Assembly: GCA_027575765.1 (NCBI GenBank)
Contig: JANBPT010000058.1
Location: 24,101 to 88,100 of the forward strand
DNA length: 64,000 nucleotides
Source of the DNA: Tieghemiomyces parasiticus
Lineage: Eukaryota; Kickxellomycota; Dimargaritomycetes; Dimargaritales; Dimargaritaceae
Direction of reading: 5' to 3'
Position numbers and translations under genes: made by a program. This document shows positions 12,097-23,600 of this stretch, one piece after another (within the stretch, counting starts at the first letter, position 1; each line of letters starts with the position of its first letter). The notes under the pieces are model-generated. The model searched no databases, was not told the DNA's origin, and saw only the letters and a program-made list of their open reading frames with translations.

Positions 12097-13833
12097 ATGC
12101 GTTACTCTGCTAGGATTTTCTCTGGTCACAGCACGTTGCTGGCACTCCTCGGTACTGTTATGACCACATCTTTGGGCTCGCCCATTTCTCTGCCATGGGA
12201 AAACAAGTATTCAGGTTCTTCATCCGAGTCCTTGATGGTACCGAGCCCCCGGGAAAACAGGCGGCAAAGTCTCGATTCCCGGCCTATGTCAAATCCCCAA
12301 GGAAGCCGCCGGGGAACTCCCTATTCCATGGAGTACTATGCTATGGAGGTAAGGTTGGGCATACGCGTCGACGCTATGGTACCGGTGGATTCCTTAATCT
12401 GACCGTCTATCCAGGTGCCCTGCCGATTAACTAACCGAATTATCCACACGCACCGCCCACCACGCTTTCCAATACGCCATCAGGCCTGCGACCAAGTCCA
12501 GAATCTTTTTGAGAGTCTGGGCATACTCGAAGAAGATCCACGGAAAGCCGGGTTACCGGACTCAGAGTCATGGCACCACGGGCTGGTCAAAGAGGCCTTG
12601 GACCTTGTCCAAGTGAGTTTACGGGCTTACTACGCCGAGGAATTCCAATCCACTGCGGACCCGCTTCGCAGCAACACCGAGCGTGCGCAGTACCAGGTCG
12701 TCACCTATCCTTACAACCAAGTGAAGGCAGTACTTTCTTCGACCCACCCGCTCATCTATTGCCTCAGGGAAAACTATGCCGTGGTGAATAAGGTTGTCGT
12801 TGGCATCCAAAGGTTGCTACGCGATATTAAGAGTGACACTGAGTTTAAATCATACCTTGACGACCAGGGGTTTGTCGACTTCCTCGATAGCGTGGTCAAG
12901 CGACAGCCGACCGGCGTCCCGCTCCGCCAAACCCCCACGGGAGGCTCAACCCTGTTCGACGTTGATCATGTGATCAATCTGCATGGCGAGCTTTCCCCTT
13001 ACCTCCGCTCAAGATTTGTCGAGATTCTCGGTCCGATCGCTACCGCCTGGGGACGGGACGGTATCCTAGACGACACATCTGAATATGGCATTAGTGGCAA
13101 ATTTCCTCAGTTTCTTGACACCGTTCTTGAGCAGTATTCACCCATAAGCACACTCCCGTGGACGTGGGGATATGGGCAGGCGGATGCCAAGTCCGACAAC
13201 TACGTTATGTTTGATGCCAAATTGAAGTCCTATCTTAAGAAGGAGTTCGCCCAGTTTCTCAGCAAGACGATATACGACTCAGGAAGCGGGGCCCATGACA
13301 GTGAGGGTAAACTCGGGGAATATATCAAACAGGAATTCACCAGTCTGGTCGATGAAGCATTCGACCGCTTCATTGACCAGGGCAACTCGCTGCCATCCGA
13401 ACGGGCGACCATGTATCCACTCGTTGGCAGCCCGCTCCAGGAGGACCCTGAGTCCGACTTAGGAGGGCTCGGTTCTGGAACGCAGGTCAGCCAAGTAAGT
13501 TCCGCAGCAGTGATCATACCGTCCAAATCCACCTCCAGAGCGAATACCTCTACGGCGACCGGGAAGTTGGTAGGGCAGCTGGCCTCCTTCTCCAGCCGAC
13601 TCTACGATGAAGTGGTCCTCGCGGTACTACACACAGGGAACTCTGATATGATTCGCCTGTTCAACGAGGACAGCATTGACAGCATCTACGAACTTGATGA
13701 CTTTGCTGACGGGGAAGTCGTAGAATTAAGGCTGTCCTTCACTCAGGGCGACGCTTCAACATACGATATCGGCGGCTTGATCACCAGCGGTTGGGATCGT
13801 GTGCGCTCCATGTCGCCCTTCTGGTCCGTGTAA
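12097..13833 (+). CDS. Secreted orphan protein 3
   Basis: This is an unrecognised protein of about 556 residues. Exon 1 is 12097-12348 and exon 2 is 12415-13833, with a phase-0 GTAAGG...CCAG intron of 66 nt. A second in-phase acceptor at 12483, about 50 nt after a good TTAACTAAC branch site, would remove 23 more residues, so the acceptor is uncertain. Residues 1-28 look like a signal peptide (hydrophobic STLLALLGTVM, cleavage near SLGSP), followed by a Ser/Arg-rich linker. The mature part is helical. It holds three copies of a motif of the form L-x2-Y-[LI]-[RK]-x-[ER]-F-x3-[LV]: GELSPYLRSRFVEIL (275-289), DAKLKSYLKKEFAQFL (351-366) and EGKLGEYIKQEFTSLV (381-396). No TM segment or enzyme motif is seen. 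Confidence 0.75.
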
Positions 13834-14244
13834 GCTGTCCGTTGAGACTCGTCTGAACTATAGCTGTCTCCACCAGAGGCACGAGAACCTGTCCACTACG
13901 TAATGGTTTCACCGACCTATTAATGCCACGTTTCTCGATAGCCATGTTTATTTCGTTGCGGTGTCTTTCTCTGACAATAGATGTACAATACCTTAAAAGG
14001 CGTTCGTTCTCATTTCTAATGGGCGATCTTCATGTCAGTAAATAATGTGGACAGATTCTATAGTTAAAAGGTTCCAATGGTCCCCGTAGGTTCAAATAAT
14101 TATGGCTTTCCGTTAACGGCGCAGCGGCCCTACATTCCCAGACGGACACCAAACCGACGGGTGTTAAGATACCCCGGCGCAATAAATGAAAAATTAAACT
14201 CCTCATTTATTCTTTCGTTATCGACCTTTTAATAAATCTAGTTT
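13834..14244. other. Convergent 3' spacer
   Basis: This 411-nt AT-rich region lies between the tail-to-tail secreted orphan 3 and the aquaglyceroporin. It contains AATAAA-like elements near 14180 and no gene. Confidence 0.6.
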
Positions 14245-15378
14245 CTAGATGTTGAGTTGATAGGCCCTCCGGCGAGTGATAACGAATGTGTAATAGAACA
14301 GGCCTCCGATGATCGCCCCGCATAGAGGGGCCACAGAAGGAATGTACGCGTAGTGGTTATAGGCGGTGAACGTTTCAGGCCCGTATCCGACCGCGAAAAT
14401 GTAGAGTCGGGCGCCGAGGTCGATGGCGATGTTGATGCCACCGCCGCCGGTCTGGTAGGCCAGTGAGAAGAGAATACTACTGAGGAAGAGACCGACAGCC
14501 AACGGCCCCCAGGCGCGGGGGACGATGTTCGCGGAATCGGTAACGGCGAGCACGGCCGCGATAAATACGGCGTTGGCTACACACAGCGAATAGAAGATGG
14601 TGGCGTGGTTAGCGGGCGGGATGGGGAACGAGGTGAACAGTCCCGCAGTGGCCTGAGAGCCCGTAACGGTGCGGACCGTACCCGAGAAGGCGTTAATGGA
14701 TTGTAGGAAGAGCAGGTGGGCAGTGGCAGCGCCCGCGAAGGCGCCCAGGAACTGGAAAAACAGGTAGCCGGGGACTTTGTGCAGAGGAAACCCCTTCCAG
14801 AGGGTGAAGGTGAGCGTTATGGATGGGTTGATGTGACCACCCGAGACGCCCTGGGTGATAAAGAGTCCCATCATGAGGGCGAGGCCGCTGCTGAGGCAGA
14901 TTAGGGTGTAGCCCTGGTGCTTGGCGTTGTCGTTGAGACGGCTGGTAACCGTGGTACCTATGGTTAGCAGGGTGAGGATGTAGGTCCCGAGCAACTCGGC
15001 GATGTACTCGCGGTACCGGTAGCGTACGAGGCGGAATATGGTTGGTGGTTCAGGTAACTCGTCAAGGATATCTTCGGAAACGCAATTTTTCACGAGGGCG
15101 CGATAGATAGGCCCGGTGACAGGGTTTTGCTGTCGGCGGTAGTATTGTGAGTGGCGGGAGCGGTGATTGTTGTCCGCGTTGAAGGCTGAGGCACGCCGCC
15201 GGCGAATCCACCGGTAGGCCGTATGTTGGGTATTGGTGTTGCCGCTTACGGTACTGGTAGTGGGATTACTGTAGCTGCACCCGGGTGCGGTGTTGAGGTC
15301 GATGTGCATATTCATGCTCTCGGCAGAGCCCCGTCGGCCGCCCGTGGACGAGGACCGGGTCCTAGGTCGGCGCAACAT
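14245..15378 (-). CDS. Aquaglyceroporin (MIP family), Fps1-like, altered pore
   Basis: This is a 377-residue channel of the major intrinsic protein family, with an Arg/Ser-rich cytosolic N-terminus of ~120 residues. The membrane domain follows: REYIAELLGTYILTLLTIG (TM1), GLALMMGLFITQGVSGGHIN (TM2 and first half-helix), then the remaining segments to FYYTFVI. The first pore motif is NPS (184-186), as in yeast Fps1. The second is NIA (316-318), where the family has NPA or NLA. The next residue is Ile319, at the place of the selectivity-filter Arg (canonical NPARDLGPR; here NIAIDLGAR). The rest of the second half-helix (DLGARLYIFAVGYG) is well conserved, so the alignment is secure. The protein should be a polyol or glycerol channel, but its selectivity is hard to predict. 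It is intronless. Confidence 0.9.
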   Translation of the reverse strand: MLRRPRTRSSSTGGRRGSAESMNMHIDLNTAPGCSYSNPTTSTVSGNTNTQHTAYRWIRRRRASAFNADNNHRSRHSQYYRRQQNPVTGPIYRALVKNCVSEDILDELPEPPTIFRLVRYRYREYIAELLGTYILTLLTIGTTVTSRLNDNAKHQGYTLICLSSGLALMMGLFITQGVSGGHINPSITLTFTLWKGFPLHKVPGYLFFQFLGAFAGAATAHLLFLQSINAFSGTVRTVTGSQATAGLFTSFPIPPANHATIFYSLCVANAVFIAAVLAVTDSANIVPRAWGPLAVGLFLSSILFSLAYQTGGGGINIAIDLGARLYIFAVGYGPETFTAYNHYAYIPSVAPLCGAIIGGLFYYTFVITRRRAYQLNI

Positions 15379-16188
15379 GGTGAGGCTTCGTCAGTTACGC
15401 GTGTTAAATGTGTTGGTATGATAAACGGCCTATTGTTGAGATGGAGAGATGCAATTGGATTGTAAAGTAGAGACCTGAAAATCACATTATATCCGGTTTT
15501 TCATAACTGGCACGGGTGTACAAAAGTTGGCCTGGTCTAGGATCAAAGGTGGCACTGGGCATTAGTGTAGTATAGCTAGCCAATATTACCGCCCCGGTCG
15601 CCGACTGGGCTGGCTGCAGGGTGGACAGAGTTAGAAGGTTAGGCTGTCAACATCCTGGCCCTAGAGGCCTTGGGTTCCTCGCAAGGGGACACAGGTGACC
15701 CGTTGGTTTCAGACGTGTCGAGCGGTTTCACTTTTCGGAGTCAGACCGGGTCCCCTCCCGCCTTCATTTTGAAGGCGCTGTCCCAGACCATGAGCAGGGG
15801 AAAGCCGGGGCTAGAAGCGACCCTGACCAACACCGTAGCCCTGGCAAAGCAAAGCCTACCGGGCAACGTGGGCTCCCCCCTTTATTGAACAGCGGTAATC
15901 CACGAACAAGGTTGTTATTCTAAGTCTGGTAGCCGTGAAGGGGTGTGAGGGAGTATCGGTCACGTTGCTAAGCGTGGCACAGTCACTTCTAATGGCACTG
16001 GGCGCCGCAACGTACTGCTAAGGCGCGGGCCGATCTAAACCCCCGAGTGAGGGTGGTCCTCCTCGAATCTCGCGATTCCTGCCACTCTCCACCTCTGGCT
16101 TGCTAGAAAGTCCTCATTTCGTCTCTGATCCACCTCCGCATCGCACTCGCAAGATCACTCTCCCTATTACGTGTCCGCTCTTTCAGCC
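15379..16188. other. Divergent spacer, aquaglyceroporin and bL9m
   Basis: This shared 810-nt upstream region has no convincing gene. The 72-codon frame at 15670-15888 has no recognisable features. Confidence 0.55.
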
Positions 16189-16991
16189 ATGTCTGTCTTG
16201 CTATCGAATCTCTTGCGGATCCGAGCCGCTCCACCGCTCGCTACTGGTGCTAACGCCGTGCCTACGGTAGGTTGCGGAAAAACGCGGGGTTTGGACTATT
16301 CCGATCGCCACCGCCGCCGATCGCTTAACCGTACAACTCAACCCCGCCCCCAAGCAATGGAGGTCTCGCGCCAGGCGATCCGCCAGCCTGGATTGACGTA
16401 TAATGAGTAATGAGCTACTTACTCACATGCCGCTATCTCGAACCCTCTCTTCTTACCACTGTCCCATCCCCCCTTCAGCGTGGCATCAAGTACGCCAAGC
16501 GGATCCAGATCCGTCTCACCAAACCGGTGGCGAAACTTGGCCGGGCAGGCCAGGTGGTCGAAGTGCGCCCGGGCTACATGCGCACCAATCTGTACCCGAA
16601 GGGTCTGGCCGACTACGTCCCGTTGTACACGGGGCCGCGCGACCGGGCCAAGGAGGCTAAGGCAGAGCCTAAGGTGGACAAAAAGAAAGCCGCCAAGGAG
16701 GCCAGCGTGATGGCCGCTATCGAGACAACCGCGGCCTTGGAGACGCGGGTGCGTGCCAACGCCCTCCTGACCGCCAAACAGATCCGGGTCACCCGGCCGG
16801 CAACTGGCGCCGTGACCGTCGACGACGTGCAGGCCCAGGTGCGCAAGGACCTCGGGTTCAACTTGGAACGGGAATGCATCAGCCTGGAACCAACTGAGAG
16901 CGCGGACGAGACCCAGTGCACCATCTGTTTCCCCGATATGGGCCCCATTCCGCTGTCGGTGGTCGTTCAGGCGGAGTCCGCTTCGGTTTAG
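16189..16991 (+). CDS. MRPL9: Mitochondrial ribosomal protein bL9m
   Basis: This 196-residue protein is the mitochondrial large-subunit ribosomal protein related to bacterial L9. Exons are 16189-16266 and 16479-16991, with a phase-0 GTAGGT...TTCAG intron of 212 nt. Exon 1 encodes a typical mitochondrial presequence ([20 protein letters not shown]: Arg, Ser and Leu, no acids). The mature start [20 protein letters not shown] and the block [20 protein letters not shown], then KGLADY, match the L9 N-domain (K-G-x-G-x-x-V-x-V-x-x-G-Y-x-x-N-x-L-x-P). The C-terminal half is a Lys/Ala-rich linker helix followed by a weakly conserved domain. The presequence exon is cleanly separated from the mature protein. 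Confidence 0.9.
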
Positions 16992-17627
16992 GCTGCTGGA
17001 GGTTGGCTGGTTCAAGATATAATATGGTAAACATAGTGTTTCAATAGTGGTCGCTTCTCGAATATACACATTATTATTAGTTCAGGCGGTAACATCGAAT
17101 GCAATGGCAGATATGCCAAAATTAGGGAGTATTAGATTACTGAGGTCCAGCTGTCCACCTGAGTACCAACTATTCTCTTGGACGTAATTAATTGGCAAGG
17201 TCGGGAGAATCGAGGGGCTTGTACGCGCCGTGAAGCCAACACTGTGCTCGAGTGGGAGATGGAAAGGCCGCAGGACCGGAGAAGCGACGCAAACTAGCGC
17301 CATCCGACATGTCCAGATTGCTTTCTGACTAGCTTTGAACTGCGCATTTCTCCACAGTACTACGATAGTTTGCCAACAACCGTACCTTAACCACGCGCAT
17401 TCTCGGGTTAACCACTTCTGACGGCCGCTGGACAGATCGAAGGAGCCATCCCCGCTTGATCCCACTACGTTTACATATCCCGTCGTCGTAGCAGCCGTAC
17501 CTATAGCCAGCTGGCTTGTTTTTTCCCCCATTTAACCATTTTCAGTTTAAATCCACGCGGCGCATCCCATCACTAAGCACACCATTTAGAGACCCCTTCC
17601 CTTCTATTCCCCCTTGCATCGGTTACT
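16992..17627. other. Intergenic, BRR2 promoter region
   Basis: 636 nt between bL9m and BRR2. A 149-codon minus-strand frame (17082-17531) has no recognisable domain and occupies the BRR2 upstream region, so I do not call it. Confidence 0.55.
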
Positions 17628-20600
17628 ATGGCGGAAGAGTTCGCCAAGAACGATCAGTACCGGTACGCGGCCAATTCGAACCTCGTTCTGCAGGCTGACC
17701 GGTCGGGGCTCGCGCGCCGCGGCAAGGAGCCTACAGGCGAGGCCGAGACACTCTGGGGCAAGGTGGACATCCGTGACATGGGCACCCGGGCCCAGCGCGA
17801 GACGGCGCCTGTCCAGCGTAAGGCCAAGAAGACCCACAAGCGCCCCACCGGAGGCGACGGCCATGGGCGCACGAGCACGGTCCTGGCCGCCGCCGCCGAT
17901 CTAGAGGGTCTCAACTACCACCCCCGTACCCCAGAGACCCGAGCGGTACTGGACCTCATTTTGGCTCTTATCCACCCGTACCTAGGCGACCAGTCCCAGG
18001 AAGTCATTCGGAGTGCTGCTGACGAGGTTCTGGAGGTACTCAAGAACGACCACCTGCGCGACCCGGACCGTCACAAGGAGATCGACACCGTGCTGGATAG
18101 CCGGCTCACCGCCGACCAGTTCGCCAAGCTGGTGCAGCTGGGCAAACGAATCACCGACTATCACCCGGATGACGGGAGTGGTGCCGGTGACGAGGACGGA
18201 AAGACGCCCCGGCCCGGTCGGGATGCCGATACTCTCGACGATGAGCTCGGCGTGGCGGTCGTGTTTGATCAGGGCGATGAGGAGGACGAGACCAGCGATG
18301 AAGAAAACGACAACGAAGACGACGATGCGGCCGCGATGGACGAGGACAACGAAGTCGTCGTGGGCGCGAAGGTTACCGATACTGCTGCCGCTAACGATGA
18401 GGTCGACGCCGGGGACCACAACGAACGCACCGAGGAGACCGTGTACCTGCGGGGCACCCAAGGCGCCGCAGGCCCCGACCGTGTTCAACCCCAGGATGTG
18501 GACGCCTTCTGGCTGCAGCGGCTCATCGGTCGCGCCTACCCAGACTCGCATGTCACAGCGGAGAAAACCACTGACTGCCTCGCCCTGCTGGCCAGTGCCG
18601 ACCTCAGCACCCGCGAGTGTGAGAACCAGCTGATGGAACTGTTTGACTACACTCACTTCGATATGGTCAAACTACTAACTCACAACCGCGACGCGGTATA
18701 CTGGGGTACGATGCTGGCTAGGTCAGCCGGCCGGGACGAGGAGCACCGAGCCGTGCGCGAACAAATGCGGGTCCGTGGTCTGACGGACCTCCTGGCCGCT
18801 GTCGACGGAAGCACCGATGCGGAGGCCGAAGATACGTCCGCTTGGGTCCCGTCGGCTGACGGCGACCGCTCCCTATCGCCGGATCGTCAGGCCCGCCGCG
18901 CCCCACGTGCCACGGTGGCCGGAGCGGTGCCCTCGCGCGCCCCGCAGCAGGCTCTAGACCTGGAGGCCCTAGCCTTCCACCAGGGTGGCCACCTGATGGC
19001 AAACCGCCGTTGCCGCCTCCCCGACGGCTCATTTAAGCGTACCCGCAAGGGTTACGAGGAGATTCACGTGCCGGCCCCCACCGCGCCGCCGTTCGCCGAC
19101 ACTGAGACGCTGGTCCCTATCGCCGAACTGCCGACGTGGGCCCAGCCGGCCTTCGGGGGCAATACCTCGCTCAACCGCGTGCAGAGCCAACTGTACCCGG
19201 CCGCTTTTCAGGGCGACGCCAACCTGCTACTGTGTGCCCCCACCGGTGCGGGTAAGACCAACGTGGCCATGCTTACCATCCTGCGCACCGTGTCTGCTTT
19301 CCGCGACCCGGCCACGGGTATCATCGATGCCGACCGTTTCAAGATCGTGTACGTGGCCCCCATGAAGGCCCTGGTCCAGGAGGTGGTGGGTAACCTCGGG
19401 GCTCGCCTCGAGCCCCTGGGCCTGCGCGTAGCCGAACTCACGGGCGACGTGCAGCTCACCAAGCAGCAGATCGCCGAAACCCAGGTCCTTGTCACCACCC
19501 CGGAGAAGTGGGATGTGGTCACCCGTAAGGCCACCGACCGGTCCTACACCAACTTGGTCCGCCTCATCATCGTGGACGAGATTCACCTGTTGCACGACGA
19601 TCGAGGGCCCGTCCTGGAGAGCATAGTGGCTCGTACCCTGCGCGCAGTGGAAACCACCAAGGAACCCGTACGTCTGGTCGGCCTGTCGGCCACTCTTCCC
19701 AACTACGCCGACGTGGCGGCCTTCCTGCGCGTTGATCCGGCAGTAGGCCTGTTCCACTTTGACGCTGCCTACCGACCCTGCCCGCTGAAGCAGGAGTTCA
19801 TCGGCATCACCGAGCGCAAGGCCATCAAGCGACTGCAGGTCATGAATGAGGTCACCTACGACAAGGTGATGGAGCAGGCCGGCCGGAACCAGACCCTGGT
19901 CTTCGTGCACTCGCGGAAGGAGACGGTCAAGACCGCGCGCGCGGTACGCGACCTGGCTCTGGAACGGGACACCATCGGCCAGTTCCTGCGCCAGGCCGCG
20001 GCCAGCCGCGAGGTCCTCCAGACCGAGGCGGCCACTGCCCGCGACCCGGCCCTCCAGGAACTGCTCCCGTTCGGCTTCGCGGTGCACCACGCCGGACTGG
20101 TCCGTACCGACCGAACCCTTGTGGAGGAATTGTTCGCGGACGGCCATATTCAGGTGCTGGTGTCCACCGCCACTCTAGCTTGGGGTGTGAATTTGCCGGC
20201 CCACTCGGTCATCATCAAGGGCACCCAGGTGTACAACCCGAGCCGCGGGGCCTGGACCGAATTGAGCCCGCAAGATGTGCTTCAGATGCTGGGACGTGCG
20301 GGCCGTCCGCAATTCGACACCTTCGGCGAGGGCATCATCATCACCACCCAGCGCGAGCTGCAGTTTTACCTCTCTCTGCTCAACGAGCAGCTCCCCATCG
20401 AGAGCCAGTTGCTCAGCCGGCTACCGGACCTTCTCAACGCCGAGGTGGCCCTGGGAACCGTACGGAGCCGGGCCGATGCCGTCCGGTGGCTCGGGTACAC
20501 TTACCTGTATGTCCGCATGCTGCGCAACCCGGCGCTCTACGGCGCCGCCGACCCGGCTGACGATCCGGCCCTCTTGCAGCGACGCACCGACCTGGCCCAC

Positions 20601-23600
20601 GCCGCCGCTCTGGCCCTCGAGAAATCCCGCCTCATCCGCTACGACGCTCGTACGGGCACAATCCAAGGCACCGAGCTGGGGCGCATCGCTTCGCACTACT
20701 ACCTCGGACACACCTCGGTGGCCACCTACGACCGCCACCTGACACCCACCATGGGTGAGATTGAACTGTTCCGCTTGTTCGCCCTGTCCGGCGAGTTCGC
20801 GGCCATCCCAGTACGCGAGGAGGAGAAGTTGGAACTGGCCAAGCTGCTGGAGCGCGTGCCTGTGCCGGTGAAGGAAGGCGTCGACGAGCCTACGGCCAAG
20901 GTGAACGTGCTGCTACAGGCCTACATTTCGCAACTCCGCCTCGACGGCTTCGCCTTGGTGGCCGACCTGGTATACGTGACCCAGAGTGCCGGCCGCATCC
21001 TTCGTGCCATGTTCGAGATCTGCCTCAAGTGCCGCTGGGCCCAACTGGCCCGCCGGGTCCTGGCTATGTGCAAGATGGTCGAGCGCCGCATGTGGGGGTC
21101 CATGTCCCCGCTGCGCCAGTTCAAGTTTCTACCGGCCGATCTGCTCCGTCGTCTGGAGCGCAAGGCCATCCCCTGGGAGCGGTTCCACGACATGGATCCG
21201 CACGCCCTGGGTGAACTGGTCATGAACGCCAAGGCCGGTGCTGTACTCCACAAGTGCGTGCACCAGGTTCCGCGGCTCAACGTCCGCGCGCACGTGCAAC
21301 CGGTCACCCGCTCCCTGCTCCGATTCGAGCTCACCCTCACGCCGGATTTCCTATGGGACGAGCGCGTGCACGGCCGTGCCGAGGGCTTTTGGCTCCTGGT
21401 AGAGGACGTGGACGCCGAGATGGTTTTGTACGCCGAACCGTTCGTGCTCAAGCAGAGCTACGCCACTGACGAGCATGTCACCGTGTTCACCGTCCCGCTT
21501 GGGGAACCCCTGCCGCCGAATTACTTCGTCAGCGCCGTTTCCGACCGCTGGCTTGGCAGCGAGACCCGCTTGCCCGTCTCTTTCAAGCACCTGCTCCTGC
21601 CGGACCGCTACCCACCCCCGACTGAGCTGCTCGACATGCAGGCTCTACCGGTCACTGCCCTCCGTCACCCAGCCGCCGAGGCCCGGTACCGTGCCGCCGG
21701 TGTTTCGACATTCAACCCCGTGCAGACCCAAACCTTCAACGCTCTCTACCACACGGACCTGAACGCCTTCGTAGGGGCCCCACCCGGGTCGGGTAAGACG
21801 GTGTGTGCCGAGTTTGCCCTGCTGCGCCTGTGGAACCAGCCGGCGCCTGAGGACCTAGCCGTGCGCCGCCGCGCTGTCTACTTGGCCCCACACGCCGACA
21901 GCCTGGCCCTCCGCCTCCGGGACTGGCGTCGCGCGTTCCCGGATCGCGTATTTGAGTCCCTCAGCGGTGAACTTACCGCGGATCTCAAACTACTGGAGCG
22001 GGCGGACGTGGTACTAGCCACACCCGCCCAGTGGGACGTTGTCTCGCGCCGCTGGATGCAGCGCCGCCACGTACAGTCGGTGGGCCTCGTTCTCGCCGAC
22101 GACTTGCACATGATTGGGAGCGCCAGTGGTCCCACCTACGAGGTGGTGGTCTCGCGGATGCGGTTCATGGCCGCTCAGCTGCAGAACGGGCTCCGTCTAG
22201 TCGGCCTGGCCACCTCGCTGGCCAACGCCCGCGATGTGGGCGATTGGCTCGGTGTGGCCGATTCGGCTGCCTTCTTCAACTTCAACCCGCTCGTCCGCCC
22301 CGTCCCGCTGGAGATTAGCATCCAGAGCTTCAAGGTCCCCCACTTCCCCTCCCTCATGCTGGCCATGGCCCGCCCGGCCTATCTGGCCGCAGGCGAGGCC
22401 GCCGACGCCGGTCGTAACGCCCTGGTGTTCGTGCCCTCCCGCCGCCAGTGCCGACTGACCGCCGCCGAGTTGCTGCACTTGGCTGCGGCCGATGACGTAC
22501 CCGACCGGTTTCGCGGGGATGCCGCAAAGACGGACACCGCTATGGACGAGGACGGTGAGGAGGACCCTGTCGCCGACCTCCTCTCCCATGTCACCGACCC
22601 AGCTCTCGCGGAACTGCTGGCGCAGGGAGTGGGGTATTACCACGAGACGCTGACCGAGGGCGACCGCCGCGTGGTCGCTGCTCTGTTTCAACGCGGAGCG
22701 CTACGCGCCCTAGTGGCCGCCCGTGAGGCCTGTTGGGGGCTCGGACTTCACGCGCACACTGTGGTGGTCATGGGCGCTCAGTACTACGATGGCCGGGAGC
22801 ACCGTTACGCCGACTACCCAGTTCCCGAGGTCCTACAGATGGCCGGTTTAGCCTGCCGCCCTGGGGTCGATCCGGCAGGTCGCTGCGTGCTCCTGTGCCA
22901 GTCGCATAAAAAGGACTTTTACAAAAAGTTTTTGCACGAACCCCTCCCGGTCGAGTCCCATCTGGATCAGTCCCTGCACGACCACTTCAACGCCGCGGTG
23001 GTAACCCGCACGGTCGAGAACTATCAGGACGCTGTCGACTTCCTGACCTGGACGTTCCTGTATCGCCGGCTCACTAAGAATCCCAACTACTACGGCCTCC
23101 AGGGGGTGAGCCCCAGCCACCTCTCCGACCACCTTTCGGAACTGGTGGAGACCACCCTGGACGACCTGGCGGCCACCAAGTGCATTGCGGTGGAGGACGA
23201 GGCCAACGTGACCCCGCTCAACCTGGGAATGATCGCCGCCTACTACAACATCAGCTACATCACCATCGAGACCTTTAGTATTTCACTCACCGAGGAGACC
23301 CGCCTCAAGGGCCTGCTGGAGGTAGTGTCGGCTGCCGCCGAGTTTGAACCCTTCGCCGTGCGTCATCGTGAGGACGCCGTGCTGCGCCGTATCTACGAGC
23401 GCGTCCCGGTTAAGCTGGCCCGTCCGGATTTCCGCACTGCCCACGTCAAGTGCAGCGTCCTTCTCCAGGCCCATTTCGCGCGACTCCAGCTGCCTCCGGA
23501 CCTTGCCTCCGACCAGGCCCAGATTTTAGGCAAGGTCATCCCACTCCTGCAGGCCGCCGTGGACGTGCTGTCATCCCACGGGTGGCTGCGCCCGGCCCTT

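Noticed and set aside
12415..12483. Alternative acceptor for secreted orphan 3 at 12483
   Set aside because: Kept only as an alternative; it is in phase and has a better branch site, but the nearer acceptor gives an ordinary short intron and neither can be proved here.
17082..17531. 149-codon minus-strand frame before BRR2
   Set aside because: No domain, no signal peptide or TM pattern, and it lies in the BRR2 promoter.
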